From positions 1 to 64,000 of the forward strand of contig NZ_KZ626872.1 of the NCBI RefSeq assembly GCF_002911015.1: a stretch of 64,000 bases of DNA. The letters are read 5' to 3'. The position numbers and the translations under genes are program-made. Numbering within the stretch: position 1 is the first letter of the stretch; each line of letters opens with the position of its first letter. Of this stretch, positions 25,168 to 32,950 are shown one piece after another. Below the pieces are notes generated by a model. That model worked only from the letters and a program-made list of their open reading frames with translations, made no database searches and was not told the DNA's origin. The stretch is from Streptomyces populi. GTDB lineage: Bacteria > Actinomycetota > Actinomycetes > Streptomycetales > Streptomycetaceae.

Positions 25168-26292
25168 ATGGCGTTCGGCTGGATCGACGAGCAGGCCGAG
25201 GCGCGCCGCAGGGCCGGACTCGTGCGGACGCTGCGCCCCCGTCCGGCCCGGTCCCCGCTCCTCGATCTCGCGAGCAACGACTATCTCGGTCTCGCCCGCC
25301 ATCCGGAGGTGACCGAGGGCGCGGCCGAGGCCGCCCGTACCTGGGGCGGCGGCGCGACGGGCTCGCGGCTCGTCACCGGCACCACCGAGCTCCACGGCGA
25401 GCTGGAACGCGAACTGGCCGACTTCTGCGGGTTCGAGTCCGCGCTCGTCCTGTCCTCGGGCTACGCGGCCAACCTCGCCGCCGTCACCGCGCTCGCGCCG
25501 TTCGGCTCGCTGGTCGTCTCGGACGCGGGCAACCACGCCTCCCTGATCGACGGCTGCCGACTGGCCCGCGGCACCACGCAGGTGGTCCCCCACGCGGACC
25601 CCGACGCCGTGCGCAAGGCCCTCGGCACCCACGACGGACCGGCCGTCACCGTCTCCGACACGGTCTTCTCGGTGGACGGCGACGCGGCCCCGCTCGCCGG
25701 ACTCGCCCGTGCCTGCCGGGAGCACGGGGCCGGACTGATCGTCGACGACGCGCACGGCCTCGGTGTCCTGGGCGACGGCGGCAGGGGCGCTCCGCACGCC
25801 GCGGGGCTCGCGGGGGACCCGGACGTCGTCGTGACCGTCACGCTCTCCAAGTCGCTCGGGAGCCAGGGCGGTGCCGTCCTCGGACCGGCGGCGGTCATCG
25901 ACCACCTGGTCAACGCGGCGCGCACCTTCATCTTCGACACGGGCCTCGCGCCCGCGGCGGCGGGAGCGGCCCTCGCGGCGCTGCGGCTGCTGCGCCGTGA
26001 GCCCGGGCGTGCGGCGCGGGCGCGCGAGGTGGCCACGGCACTGCACACGCGGCTGACGGCGGAGGGTCTCTCCGCGGTACGGCCGGACGCGGCCGTCGTC
26101 TCCGTGCGGGCACCGTCCCCCGAACGGGCGGTGCGATGGGCGGCCGACTGTCGCGAGGCGGGCCTCGCCGTCGGCTGTTTCCGTCCCCCGTCGGTGCCCG
26201 ACGGTGTTTCGCGGCTGCGGCTGACGGCCCGCGCGGACCTCACCGAGGAGCAGATCGAGCACGCGGTGGACGTGATCAGCCGGAACCGGTGA
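25168..26292 (+). CDS. bioF: 8-amino-7-oxononanoate synthase
   Basis: BioF joins pimeloyl-ACP or pimeloyl-CoA with L-alanine to make KAPA, the first step of the biotin ring pathway. The ATG at 25168 follows CGGAGGAAAC and gives 374 residues beginning MAFGWIDEQ. Visible motifs are LDLASNDYLGLARHP, LVTGTTELHGELE, LIVDDAHGLGVLG with the PLP-pairing Asp, and VTLSKSLGSQGGAV with the Schiff-base Lys. It is transcribed away from bioB-bioA-bioD. No bioC/bioH-type gene is present in the window. Confidence 0.95.
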   Translation: MAFGWIDEQAEARRRAGLVRTLRPRPARSPLLDLASNDYLGLARHPEVTEGAAEAARTWGGGATGSRLVTGTTELHGELERELADFCGFESALVLSSGYAANLAAVTALAPFGSLVVSDAGNHASLIDGCRLARGTTQVVPHADPDAVRKALGTHDGPAVTVSDTVFSVDGDAAPLAGLARACREHGAGLIVDDAHGLGVLGDGGRGAPHAAGLAGDPDVVVTVTLSKSLGSQGGAVLGPAAVIDHLVNAARTFIFDTGLAPAAAGAALAALRLLRREPGRAARAREVATALHTRLTAEGLSAVRPDAAVVSVRAPSPERAVRWAADCREAGLAVGCFRPPSVPDGVSRLRLTARADLTEEQIEHAVDVISRNR

Positions 26293-26391
26293 AACGGTGG
26301 AGCGATCGATCGACGAGCGGGTGGGGCGATCGGCCGGTGGTCCGCAGGGGCGGCCGGCCGGTGGTGCGGTGGAACGGTGAACCGTGCGGGG

Positions 26392-26616
26392 TCAGTTCAG
26401 CCCGGTGATGAACCCCTCCCAGACGCCCGGGGTGAACAGCAGGGCGGGTCCCGCCGTGTTCTTGGAATCGCGCACCGCGACCATCCCGGACCACGGTCCG
26501 GTGCTCGGGCGTGCGGTCTCGACGCAGTTGTTCATCCCGGTACTGCGGCTGCTGCGCAGCCATCGCACATGGTGCAGTGAAGTGCTGGAGCGTACGTACC
26601 GAGGCATTGCGGACAT
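26392..26616 (-). CDS. DUF397-domain small protein
   Basis: The ATG at 26616 follows AAGGAGG and gives 74 residues beginning MSAMPRYVRSST. It contains the DUF397 core: WLRSSRS, then NNCVETA, then VAVRDSKNTAGP and LLFTPGVWEGF. DUF397 proteins are small partners of the adjacent HTH/DUF5753 regulators and are exemplified by proteins of the whiJ and abaA loci affecting sporulation and antibiotics. It lies 13 bases after that regulator's stop and is co-transcribed. Confidence 0.88.
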   Translation of the reverse strand: MSAMPRYVRSSTSLHHVRWLRSSRSTGMNNCVETARPSTGPWSGMVAVRDSKNTAGPALLFTPGVWEGFITGLN

Positions 26617-26629
26617 GACGTGCGCCTCC

Positions 26630-27487
26630 TTACGTGTCGTCACCTATCGCGGCGATGTAGTCCAACGAGTCCTCGGGTGAAAGGGCGTGGAACCGAAGGG
26701 CGTCGAAGGCCTCGGCATAGGCCCGGAGGTCTTCTTTCCGCTCGAGATAGAGGCTACTCGTCAAGTGGTCGAGAACAACCACGTCCAGATCAGTTGTGTT
26801 CGGAAATGAGAAAATAACGAAAGGGCCGGTCACTCCGATGTGTGCCCCGGCGGCGAACGGCAGTACCTGGAGCCGTACTTGGGGCAGGGTGGCGGCCTCC
26901 CGCAGCCGGCGCAGCTGGCGTGCCATGACGTCGGGGCCGCCGACCTCCCGCCGTAACACCGCTTCGTCCAGGACGGCGGACAGCTCCAGCGGCGGATCCG
27001 AACGCAGGACGTCCTGCCGGGCCAGGCGCACCTCGACCAGGGCGTCGAGCTTGCTCTCCTCCAGTCCGTCCACGGCGGCCCGCGTCACCGCGCGGGCGTA
27101 CTCCGGCGTCTGCAGCAGCCCGGGTACGACAGAGGTCTCCAGGGTGCGCATGCCGCTGGCCCCCGACTCCAGGCTGATGAAGTCGCGGTAGGCCTGCGGG
27201 AGCACGCCGCGGTACGCGTGCCACCAGTGGTGGCGGCCGTTCCCCTCGGATCCCGCCAGCACGACGAGGAGTTCGCGCAGTTCGGGGTCCTCGACGCCGT
27301 ACGCGTGCAACAGGCGTTCCACGTCGGCCGGTTTCACCCCGCTGGTGCCCGTCTCGATGCGGCTCACCTTCGACTGGTGCCAGCCGAGCAGGCGGGCCGC
27401 CTCTCCGCTCGTGAGACCCGTGCCGGCGCGCAGTGCGCGCAGTTCGGCACCGAGCTTGCGGCGGCGCACCGCGGGACCGTGCTGCAT
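26630..27487 (-). CDS. WhiJ-like HTH regulator with DUF5753 domain
   Basis: The ATG at 27487 follows AAGGAGAACAGTC and gives 285 residues beginning MQHGPAVRRRKLG. There is an XRE helix-turn-helix at about 8-65 (LTSGEAARLLGWHQSKVSR) and a C-terminal DUF5753 domain at about 100-280 (VVPGLLQTPEYARAV, then RLQVLPFAAGAHIG). It forms a classical Streptomyces triad with the DUF397 protein and the divergent ATPase. One Leu is encoded by TTA (26954-26956), making it a candidate for bldA control. A locally AT-rich run codes VIFSFPNTTD. Confidence 0.9.
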   Translation of the reverse strand: MQHGPAVRRRKLGAELRALRAGTGLTSGEAARLLGWHQSKVSRIETGTSGVKPADVERLLHAYGVEDPELRELLVVLAGSEGNGRHHWWHAYRGVLPQAYRDFISLESGASGMRTLETSVVPGLLQTPEYARAVTRAAVDGLEESKLDALVEVRLARQDVLRSDPPLELSAVLDEAVLRREVGGPDVMARQLRRLREAATLPQVRLQVLPFAAGAHIGVTGPFVIFSFPNTTDLDVVVLDHLTSSLYLERKEDLRAYAEAFDALRFHALSPEDSLDYIAAIGDDT

Positions 27488-27699
27488 GACTGTTCTCCTT
27501 ACTCCTTCCAAGTCGTCCGAATACGCTCTGCCGACGCAGAGTTCACCGCATCGAGCGACAGATATATGCATTACTCGGTGGATCGCACCCGCGACCGGCC
27601 CGGTAATGGCAGTCTGGCGCAAGCACCAGTCCGGGACCGTACTCGAACCATCCGCTCGGTGTCGGGTTCCGGTCCCGTGGGAAAGGGACGAACGTCGCC
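27488..27699. promoter_or_regulatory. Divergent promoter of HTH regulator and ATPase
   Basis: The 212-base gap separates the two divergent starts of the triad. It contains an AT-rich patch around 27560-27578 (GATATATGCATTAC) that is unusual in this genome and likely includes a promoter. No clear palindrome was found. Confidence 0.45.
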
Positions 27700-28158
27700 A
27701 TGGCAGACCATCAGGAAGCATCCGTCACGCTGCCGAGCGAACCGGCCTCGGTTTCCGTGGCCCGTAAATTCGTCGCCGAAGTGCTGGCCGAATGGGGCCT
27801 GCCGCGCGACTGCGAAGACGCCGAGACGGTACGTCTGATCGTGTCCGAACTGGCCACCAACGCCGTTCAGCACACGTTCGGACAGTCGCCCACCTTCACG
27901 GTCGGTGTGCGCCTCGACCGGGAGGAGCGCCTGCGCATCGGGGTCACCGACAGCCATCCGCGCTTTCCGAAGCGGTTGCCCGCGGCCGTCCAGCAGGACA
28001 ACGGCCGGGGCATGGTGATCATCCGCTGGCTGACCGCCGAATGCGGCGGCAGGCTCACCGTCCGCCCGACCCGGGAGGGCGGCAAGACGGTTTCCATCGA
28101 AATCCCGTGGACGGTACCGGTCCGGACGGTGCCGACCGGGTGGCCTCAGGAGCCCTGA
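27700..28158 (+). CDS. Anti-sigma-like ATP-binding protein (HATPase_c_2)
   Basis: The 152-residue protein is a stand-alone GHKL ATPase of the RsbW/SpoIIAB-like group. The N box is IVSELATNAVQH near residue 45-55, the G1 box IGVTDSHP near 88 and the G2 region DNGRGMVIIRWL near 103. Such proteins in Streptomyces may act as anti-sigma kinases, but many, including those next to DUF397/HTH pairs, have no proven sigma partner. It is divergent from the HTH regulator. Its end overlaps the convergent LysR gene by 13 bases. Confidence 0.88.
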   Translation: MADHQEASVTLPSEPASVSVARKFVAEVLAEWGLPRDCEDAETVRLIVSELATNAVQHTFGQSPTFTVGVRLDREERLRIGVTDSHPRFPKRLPAAVQQDNGRGMVIIRWLTAECGGRLTVRPTREGGKTVSIEIPWTVPVRTVPTGWPQEP

Positions 28159-29117
28159 GGCGCGTCGTCCCGATGTCCCCGGACATCCGGCCGGCCGCCG
28201 GTCCGGTGCCGTCCGGCCCGCCCGAAGGCACCCCGCAGCAGGGCGCGGAACGCGTCGGCCGCGGGCGCCGTCACATCCGTCCGGTGGGCGACCGAGATCG
28301 TGCGGCGCAGATCTCCCGGCTCCAGCAGCCTGGTGCCCACCGGCGTCGCCGCCGTCGCCGCCACCATCTCCGGCACGACCGCGACCCCGAGTCCGGCGCT
28401 GACCAGCGCGCACACCAGGGCGTACCCGGGGGTCTCGACGAGCACGGCCGGTGTGGCCCCCGCCTCGGCGAGCGCGGCCTCCACCCCCTGCCGGGGAGGG
28501 TGGTCCGGGGCCATGCTGATCAGCGGCTGCCCGGCGAGCTCGGAGAGCGGCAGCCGCGTCGAACCGCCCGCGAGAAGGTGACCGGGAGCGGTCACCAGCA
28601 CCAGTTCCTCGACCAGGACCGGCTCGACGCCCACGGACGAGGGGAGCGGTACCGGCGGGGCGGGCTGATAGGTGTGGGTGAGCGCCAGGTCCACCTCGCC
28701 GGCCGCGACCGCCGCGATCCCGTGCGGCGGTTCGTGGTCGGCGACCGCGAGCGCCACGTCCGGGTGGGCCCGGCGGAAGGCGCTGAGCACGGGCGGCAGC
28801 AGATGGATGCCCGCCGTCTGGAAGGTGCCGAGCCGCAGTGTGCCGCCCGACAGCCCCGTCAGACGGGCCAGTTCGTGCCGGGCCAGCTCCATCTCGTCGA
28901 GGACCCGGCGGGCCCGTACGACCAGCAGTTCACCCGCGCCGGTGAGCCGGGTCCCGCGGTGGGAGCGCACCAGCAGCGTCGCCCCCGTCTCCCGCTCCAG
29001 CTTCGCCACCTGCTGGGACAGCGCCGGCGGGGTGTAGCCGAGGCGCTCGGCGGCCCGGGTGATCGACCCCGCCTCGGCGACCGCCACCAGCGCCGCGAGC
29101 CGCGTCGGGTCGTACAT
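28146..29117 (-). CDS. LysR-family transcriptional regulator
   Basis: The 323-residue protein has an N-terminal LysR winged helix (residues 1-62: LVAVAEAGSITRAAERLG, then LSQQVAKLERETGATLL) and a periplasmic-binding-like effector domain at about 90-295. It is divergent from a LysE-type exporter, a common arrangement in which the regulator senses the exported amino acid or its precursor and activates the exporter gene. The ligand is unknown. Confidence 0.9.
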   Translation of the reverse strand: MYDPTRLAALVAVAEAGSITRAAERLGYTPPALSQQVAKLERETGATLLVRSHRGTRLTGAGELLVVRARRVLDEMELARHELARLTGLSGGTLRLGTFQTAGIHLLPPVLSAFRRAHPDVALAVADHEPPHGIAAVAAGEVDLALTHTYQPAPPVPLPSSVGVEPVLVEELVLVTAPGHLLAGGSTRLPLSELAGQPLISMAPDHPPRQGVEAALAEAGATPAVLVETPGYALVCALVSAGLGVAVVPEMVAATAATPVGTRLLEPGDLRRTISVAHRTDVTAPAADAFRALLRGAFGRAGRHRTGGRPDVRGHRDDAPQGS

Positions 29118-29150
29118 CGCGGCCCTCCCGGATCCGGTGGCACCCTGCCA

Positions 29151-29173
29151 GGTCTAAACGACCGCTTAAGACC
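29151..29173. promoter_or_regulatory. LysR-type operator between lysR and lysE-like genes
   Basis: GGTCTAA (29151-29157) and TTAAGACC (29166-29173) form a near-perfect inverted repeat with an eight-base centre in the 110-base divergent gap. It also contains T-N11-A spacing. It is AT-rich against a GC-rich background and is a good candidate for the LysR site. Confidence 0.55.
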
Positions 29174-29227
29174 GGCCCAGGATATTCGACATACCTGCTG
29201 AAGGCCCGTACCGGGCAGCCTGGGGGC

Positions 29228-29923
29228 ATGGACGCACAGCTCATCGCCTTCACGGGCGTCGCCGCGGGCATGGTCGCCATGCCCGGCGCGGATTTCACCG
29301 TCGTCGTACGCAACGCGCTCGTCTCCCGCCGGGCGGGCCTCGCGTGCGCCCTCGGCATCACGGGCGGGCTGCTGATCCACACCGCGCTCGCCGTCGCCGG
29401 GGTCGCCGCGGTCCTGACCGCCGTGCCGACGCTCTTCAGGACGCTCCAACTGCTCGGCGGGGCCTACGTGCTGTACCTGGGCCTGCGCACGCTCCGCTCG
29501 CCGGTCCGTCCGGGCGGGGCGGCGGCCGGAGGAACGGACCCGGGGCCGCGCGACACGGCGGCGGGGGAGCCGGGCTCCGCCGCGGCACCGCACGGGGCGG
29601 GGGCGCGGGGGGCGGGCCGGGGCGCGCGTCCGCTGAGGCAGGGCTTCGTCACCAACGCGCTCAACCCGAAGGCGCCCGTCACCTTCCTCAGCCTGCTGCC
29701 GCAGTTCGTGCCGGCGGGCAGTCCCGCGATGCCGCGGACCCTGCTGCTCGCGCTGATCGTGGTCGCTCTGGCCCTGGTGTGGTTCCCGGCGGTCGCGCTG
29801 CTGGTGGACCGGCTCGGGCGGTGGCTGCGCGGACCGCGGGCCGCACGGGCCGTGGCGGGGCTCACCGGCGGCGCCCTCACCGTTCTGGGCCTCGTCCTGC
29901 TGCTGGAGCCCCTGAGGAGCTGA
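29228..29923 (+). CDS. LysE/RhtB-family amino-acid exporter
   Basis: The 231-residue protein has six predicted helices. The first is family-typical (FTGVAAGMVAMPGADFTVVV), and the later GFVTNALNPKAPVTFLSLLPQ region is the second hallmark. A Gly/Pro/Ala-rich cytoplasmic loop of about 40 residues (near 97-137) is longer than in most family members. It exports an amino acid or derivative, probably under control of the divergent LysR protein. Specificity cannot be inferred. Confidence 0.9.
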   Translation: MDAQLIAFTGVAAGMVAMPGADFTVVVRNALVSRRAGLACALGITGGLLIHTALAVAGVAAVLTAVPTLFRTLQLLGGAYVLYLGLRTLRSPVRPGGAAAGGTDPGPRDTAAGEPGSAAAPHGAGARGAGRGARPLRQGFVTNALNPKAPVTFLSLLPQFVPAGSPAMPRTLLLALIVVALALVWFPAVALLVDRLGRWLRGPRAARAVAGLTGGALTVLGLVLLLEPLRS

Positions 29924-29957
29924 GAGGGCGTCACGACGGCCGTGAGGAGGGCCGGCC

Positions 29958-29984
29958 CCGGGGCGGCGAGGTCCGCCGCCCCGG
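29958..29984. terminator. Bidirectional terminator
   Basis: CCGGGGCGGCG (29958-29968) pairs perfectly with CGCCGCCCCGG (29974-29984) between the convergent exporter and NlpC/P60 genes. Confidence 0.7.
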
Positions 29985-29993
29985 AGGCGAGGA

Positions 29994-30467
29994 TCAGCCG
30001 ACCCTGCCGTACCAGACGCTTCTCGTCCAGATCTTCTGGAGCTTCACCACTTCCCCGGTCTTCGGGGAGTGCCAGATCTTCCCCTTCCCGGCGTAGATGC
30101 CGACGTGGTACACGTTCCGGCCCGAGTGGAAGAACACGAGGTCACCGGCCTTGCGGTGCGAGGCCGAGACGTGGTGCGTCTTGTTGTACTGGGCCGCGGC
30201 CGTACGGGGCAGCTTCTTGCCCGCCTTCTTGTACGAGTAGAGCGTGAGCCCTGAGCAGTCGAAGCGGTGCGGTCCGGTGGCGCCCCACTGGTAGGGGGAG
30301 CCGTGCTTCGACGCCGCGACCTGGAGTGCCCTCGTCGCGACGGTGGCCGCCTCGGCCTCGGATGCGGCGCCGGGGACCACGAGGCTGCCGCCCACCGCGG
30401 CAAGGGTGAGCGCCGAGGCCGTACCGGCCCGGGTCCACAGCGACGGGACACGATTGAGCGCAGTCAT
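29994..30467 (-). CDS. Secreted NlpC/P60 cell-wall endopeptidase
   Basis: The ATG at 30467 gives 157 residues. A Sec signal peptide spans 1 to about 41 (basic start, hydrophobic SALTLAAVGGSLVVP, AEAA cleavage region). The mature part is a bare NlpC/P60 domain with catalytic Cys71 (FDCSGL), His121 (YHVGIY) and His133. Such enzymes cut D-Glu-Dpm bonds in peptidoglycan stem peptides. There is no LysM or SH3 wall-binding domain. The leader carries a ydaO riboswitch, so expression should respond to c-di-AMP, as for several Streptomyces cell-wall hydrolases. Confidence 0.92.
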   Translation of the reverse strand: MTALNRVPSLWTRAGTASALTLAAVGGSLVVPGAASEAEAATVATRALQVAASKHGSPYQWGATGPHRFDCSGLTLYSYKKAGKKLPRTAAAQYNKTHHVSASHRKAGDLVFFHSGRNVYHVGIYAGKGKIWHSPKTGEVVKLQKIWTRSVWYGRVG

Positions 30468-30482
30468 GCGCAACCCTTCGTC

Positions 30483-30662
30483 AGCCGCCTGTGAAGGATG
30501 ACCTGTCGGATTCGGGCTGGCGAAGTTGCCCGGCCGCGGTTGCGGCTTCACCCCAAGGACCGCCCGGAACTGTTCCGGCGGCCCGTCTAGCTGGGTCCTC
30601 CACTCCTGCCGATCCACTCCTGTCGACCGGTCATCCGGGCAGCGGCAGGACTCGGCGTCCGC
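30483..30662 (-). promoter_or_regulatory. c-di-AMP riboswitch (ydaO-yuaA class)
   Basis: The minus strand shows the conserved blocks of this class in the right order: CCGAGTCCTGCC at the 5' end, GGACCCAGC, GGGGTGAAGCC, GGGCAACTTCGCC, then CCCGAATCCGACAGGTCA and a closing AGGCGGC. It ends about 16 bases before the NlpC/P60 start codon. In Streptomyces, ydaO elements precede rpf and NlpC/P60 genes and switch them off when c-di-AMP is high. The fold was recognised by eye. Confidence 0.9.
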
Positions 30663-31004
30663 CCGGACCGCCCCGCCGCTGTGGCGGGGGCTTGTCGTCG
30701 GAAGGGATCTTCACTCATGAGGGGCGGAAAATCCGAGCGGAATCGGCGTTTTGTGGGCTTACTCACCACTCACCCGTTCGGGTGAACAGACCTGCGTTCG
30801 AGCACGTGTTGGAGACACCGATGAGGCCCGCACCTGCGGTGGAGGGCCTCATCCGGCCTCCGTGGTCCGCGCGTTGCGCAACTCGGAGGGGTCGTGGAAA
30901 GGATCGTGAAATACGCCATCGGGGGGTACACCATCCGGTCCGTTTGAGTCGTGGGCCGGACGGTGCGGGGCTCCGGCGCGCACCGGCCCGCCGGTGCGGG
31001 TCCG
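30663..31004. other. Gene-free gap upstream of riboswitch
   Basis: No gene is supported in these 342 bases. They should contain the promoter of the riboswitch transcript. A perfect ten-base inverted repeat, GATGAGGCCC (30820-30829) with GGGCCTCATC (30844-30853), has a 14-base centre. It may terminate the ClpP-partner transcript, or serve as an operator. A short GC-rich hairpin also lies at about 30670-30690. Confidence 0.5.
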
Positions 31005-31310
31005 TCAACTGCCGGACCCGGGCGGCACGGTGACCCTGGCCGTCCGCCGTTCTCCGCCGAGCACCCGCAGGGCCTGGGCCAGCGTCGGGGCGTGCACCTC
31101 GCTCTCGCCCCGCTGGTGCATCAGGGCGAGGGCGTCCCGCAGCGCCTCCGCCTTGCCGACCAGTGCCTGAGCCGCCCTCAGGCCGCGATAGGTGTCTCCG
31201 GGGCGGGACGGGTTGATGCGGCCGACCAGGTCGACCACGTCGAGATAGCGGTCGATCAGCTCGGCCTCGGCGCGGGTCAGCGCGGGCAGCGGGGGTAGGT
31301 CCGGGATCAT
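31005..31310 (-). CDS. Small unknown protein coupled to ClpP homologue
   Basis: I do not recognise the family. The 101-residue protein appears all-helical and soluble, with LTRAEAELIDRYLDVVDLVG near the N-terminus and a central LRAAQALVGKAEALRDALAL helix. The ATG overlaps the ClpP-like stop (ATGA), so the two are co-translated. An adaptor or stabiliser of the degenerate ClpP subunit is a reasonable guess, based on coupling only. Confidence 0.7.
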   Translation of the reverse strand: MIPDLPPLPALTRAEAELIDRYLDVVDLVGRINPSRPGDTYRGLRAAQALVGKAEALRDALALMHQRGESEVHAPTLAQALRVLGGERRTARVTVPPGSGS

Positions 31311-31951
31311 CGGCCGCGCACCTCGCGTCCGGCGTCCGGCGCGGGCCTGCGGCTCGGGACGACCCGGTCGACCAGCCCGTAGGCCCGTGCCCCCGGCGCG
31401 TCGAAGATCTTGTCGCGCTCGATGTCCGCGGCGATCCGCTCCGGGCTCCGCCCCGTGTGGCGCCCGAGCATCTCCTCCAGGATCCGGCGGGTGCGGGCCA
31501 ATTCCTCGGCCTGGACCGCCAGATCGCCCGGATGGCCCTCGATCGGTTCCGGGACCGACGGCTGGCGCAGGAGGACGCGGGCCCCCGGCAGCGCGAGCCG
31601 TTTGCCCGGAGTTCCGGCGGCCAGCAGCACCGCCGCGGTCGAGTCCGCCCGGCCGAGGCAGATCGTCTCGACGTCGCAGGTGACGAACCGCATCGTGTCG
31701 TAGATCGCGGTCATCGCGCCGAAGGAGCCGCCCGGGGAGTTGATGTACAGCGAGATGTCCCGCTCGGGCGCCTGGTGTTCGAGGTACATGAACTGCGCCG
31801 TCACGTCGTTCGCCGAGGTGTCGTCGATCGGTGTCCCGAGGAACACGATCCGCTCGCCGAGCAGCTTCGCGTACGGATCGAGGGTCCGGTGCCCCGTGCT
31901 CGTGCGTTCGGTGAACTCGGGCAGGACGTGACGGGCGGACGGGCTGTCCAT
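31307..31951 (-). CDS. ClpP homologue lacking the catalytic histidine (ClpR-like)
   Basis: The ATG at 31951 follows GAGGAGGCACGC and gives 214 residues. The ClpP fold is clear: LGERIVFLGTPIDD, then LYINSPGGSFGAM, then GTPGKRLALPGARVLL. Catalytic Ser104 (GRADSTAAVLL) and Asp180 (IERDKIF) are present. At the His position, 25 residues after the Ser as in E. coli ClpP, the codon is CGC and the residue is Arg129 (VLLRQPS instead of VLIHQPS). It is therefore likely inactive alone and could be a regulatory ring subunit. Known clgR or popR boxes were not seen upstream. Confidence 0.9.
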   Translation of the reverse strand: MDSPSARHVLPEFTERTSTGHRTLDPYAKLLGERIVFLGTPIDDTSANDVTAQFMYLEHQAPERDISLYINSPGGSFGAMTAIYDTMRFVTCDVETICLGRADSTAAVLLAAGTPGKRLALPGARVLLRQPSVPEPIEGHPGDLAVQAEELARTRRILEEMLGRHTGRSPERIAADIERDKIFDAPGARAYGLVDRVVPSRRPAPDAGREVRGR

Positions 31952-31990
31952 GGCGTGCCTCCTCAGGTCGACGTCTGTAAAAAATGTACA

Positions 31991-32002
31991 GGACGTACGT
32001 CC
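31991..32002. promoter_or_regulatory. 12-bp palindrome in clp/antitoxin divergent region
   Basis: GGACGTACGTCC is a perfect palindrome 40 bases upstream of the ClpP-like start. It follows an AT-rich run (GTAAAAAATGTACA) that is rare here and may be a promoter. It is a candidate operator for an unknown regulator. Confidence 0.5.
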
Positions 32003-32093
32003 TTGTGGGAGAGGGTCATGCCGAGAGCGAAAACGGTGGTGCCGTCGGACGCGAAGGGGGCCGAGGGTGCCGCGCACCGTCGGCCGGGGGGAT

Positions 32094-32116
32094 CCCGCAC
32101 CCCCGCGGGGTGCGGG
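32094..32116. promoter_or_regulatory. Inverted repeat upstream of Phd-type antitoxin
   Basis: CCCGCACCCC (32094-32103) pairs with GGGGTGCGGG (32107-32116) around CGC, ending 24 bases before the antitoxin ATG. It could be the autoregulatory operator of the Phd-type protein or a hairpin in its leader. Confidence 0.45.
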
Positions 32117-32139
32117 AGGCCCGGTCTAAGCTGGACGTC

Positions 32140-32418
32140 ATGGCCTACGAGATTCCGGTGACGCAAGCCAGGGCTGAGCTCGCCGAACTGATCAACCGCG
32201 TCGTGTACGGCGGTGAGCGCGTCGTCGTGACGCGGCACGGGAAGCCGCTCGTCGCCCTGGTCTCGGCCGCCGACCTGGAGCGCCTCGAGGAACTCCCGGA
32301 GTCCGCCGACGAGCAGGTGATCAGCTCTCTGGCCGGCGTCCGTGACGTGGCGTCCGCGCCCCGCGAGCACCAGCGGTTCGGCATCGCCGCGGAGCACCGG
32401 GGGCCCAGCGCGTCCTAG
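32140..32418 (+). CDS. Phd/YefM-family antitoxin without adjacent toxin
   Basis: The 92-residue protein has the Phd/YefM N-terminal DNA-binding fold: IPVTQARAELAELINRV followed by ERVVVTRHGKPLVALVSAADLERLE. The C-terminal tail would bind a RelE or Doc-type toxin. No toxin-like frame follows; the next 530 bases are gene-free and lead to urease. It may be a solitary regulator or a remnant of a pair. Confidence 0.88.
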   Translation: MAYEIPVTQARAELAELINRVVYGGERVVVTRHGKPLVALVSAADLERLEELPESADEQVISSLAGVRDVASAPREHQRFGIAAEHRGPSAS

Positions 32419-32950
32419 CTGCCGCATACGGAACCGGTCTCTGCCCGCACCCGGGAACGGGGCCGGTGCCTCCTGGCCGCCGCGGGGCGGGCGAGCCCAG
32501 CGCCTGCGAGCCGCACTCGGTCACGGGAGCCCGGCGCCTCCTGACCGCCCCCGCATACGGGGCAGGCGCCTCCTGTCGGCCGGTGGTCCAGGCGGGTCCA
32601 GCGCTTTCGAGCCGCCCGGCGTCTCTCGGCCGTCTTCGCCCGTGCCGGGGAGCCGCCCCTGTTCTGCCGCAGGCGCTCCAGCGCGTCGGGTCGACCGCCG
32701 TATACGTCCCGGTGGTGGCCGGATCCTCCCACCGTGGGGTGGCGGCGTGGTCCGCCTGGGCGGATTCGGGCAAGCGGGGCGCTTCCGCGGGCCCGGAGGG
32801 GCCCTGCGGGCCGGGCCGGAAGGGATCACAGGCCGGTTAACGTCCTCGAAACCCCGTCCGGCTAGCGTGCCCATCCACGCCGCCAGGGACCTCGGTGGCC
32901 GCGGCCACCGGCCCCGCACGGTCCGGAGCGAGGATGTGAGGTGGGACGTC
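32419..32950. repeat. Gene-free region with scattered short repeats, upstream of urease
   Basis: There is no supportable gene in 532 bases. Short direct repeats recur, such as CCGCATACGG (about 32422 and 32551) and GCCTCCTG near 32468 and 32567, giving a patchy duplicated look. The urease promoter must lie in the right half. The open frame leading into ureA has no start signal and no similarity that I recognise. Confidence 0.5.

Noticed and set aside
31952..32139. ClgR or PopR box upstream of the ClpP homologue
   Set aside because: Neither GTTCGC-N5-GCG nor a TTCTGCC-type palindrome is present; only an unrelated GGACGTACGTCC palindrome is seen.
32419..32700. Missing toxin gene after the Phd-type antitoxin
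   Set aside because: No frame with a start signal or RelE/Doc/PIN-like sequence follows on the same strand.
32342..32950. Long N-terminal extension of UreA
   Set aside because: UreA is about 100 residues everywhere; the extension is low-complexity and lacks a ribosome-binding site.
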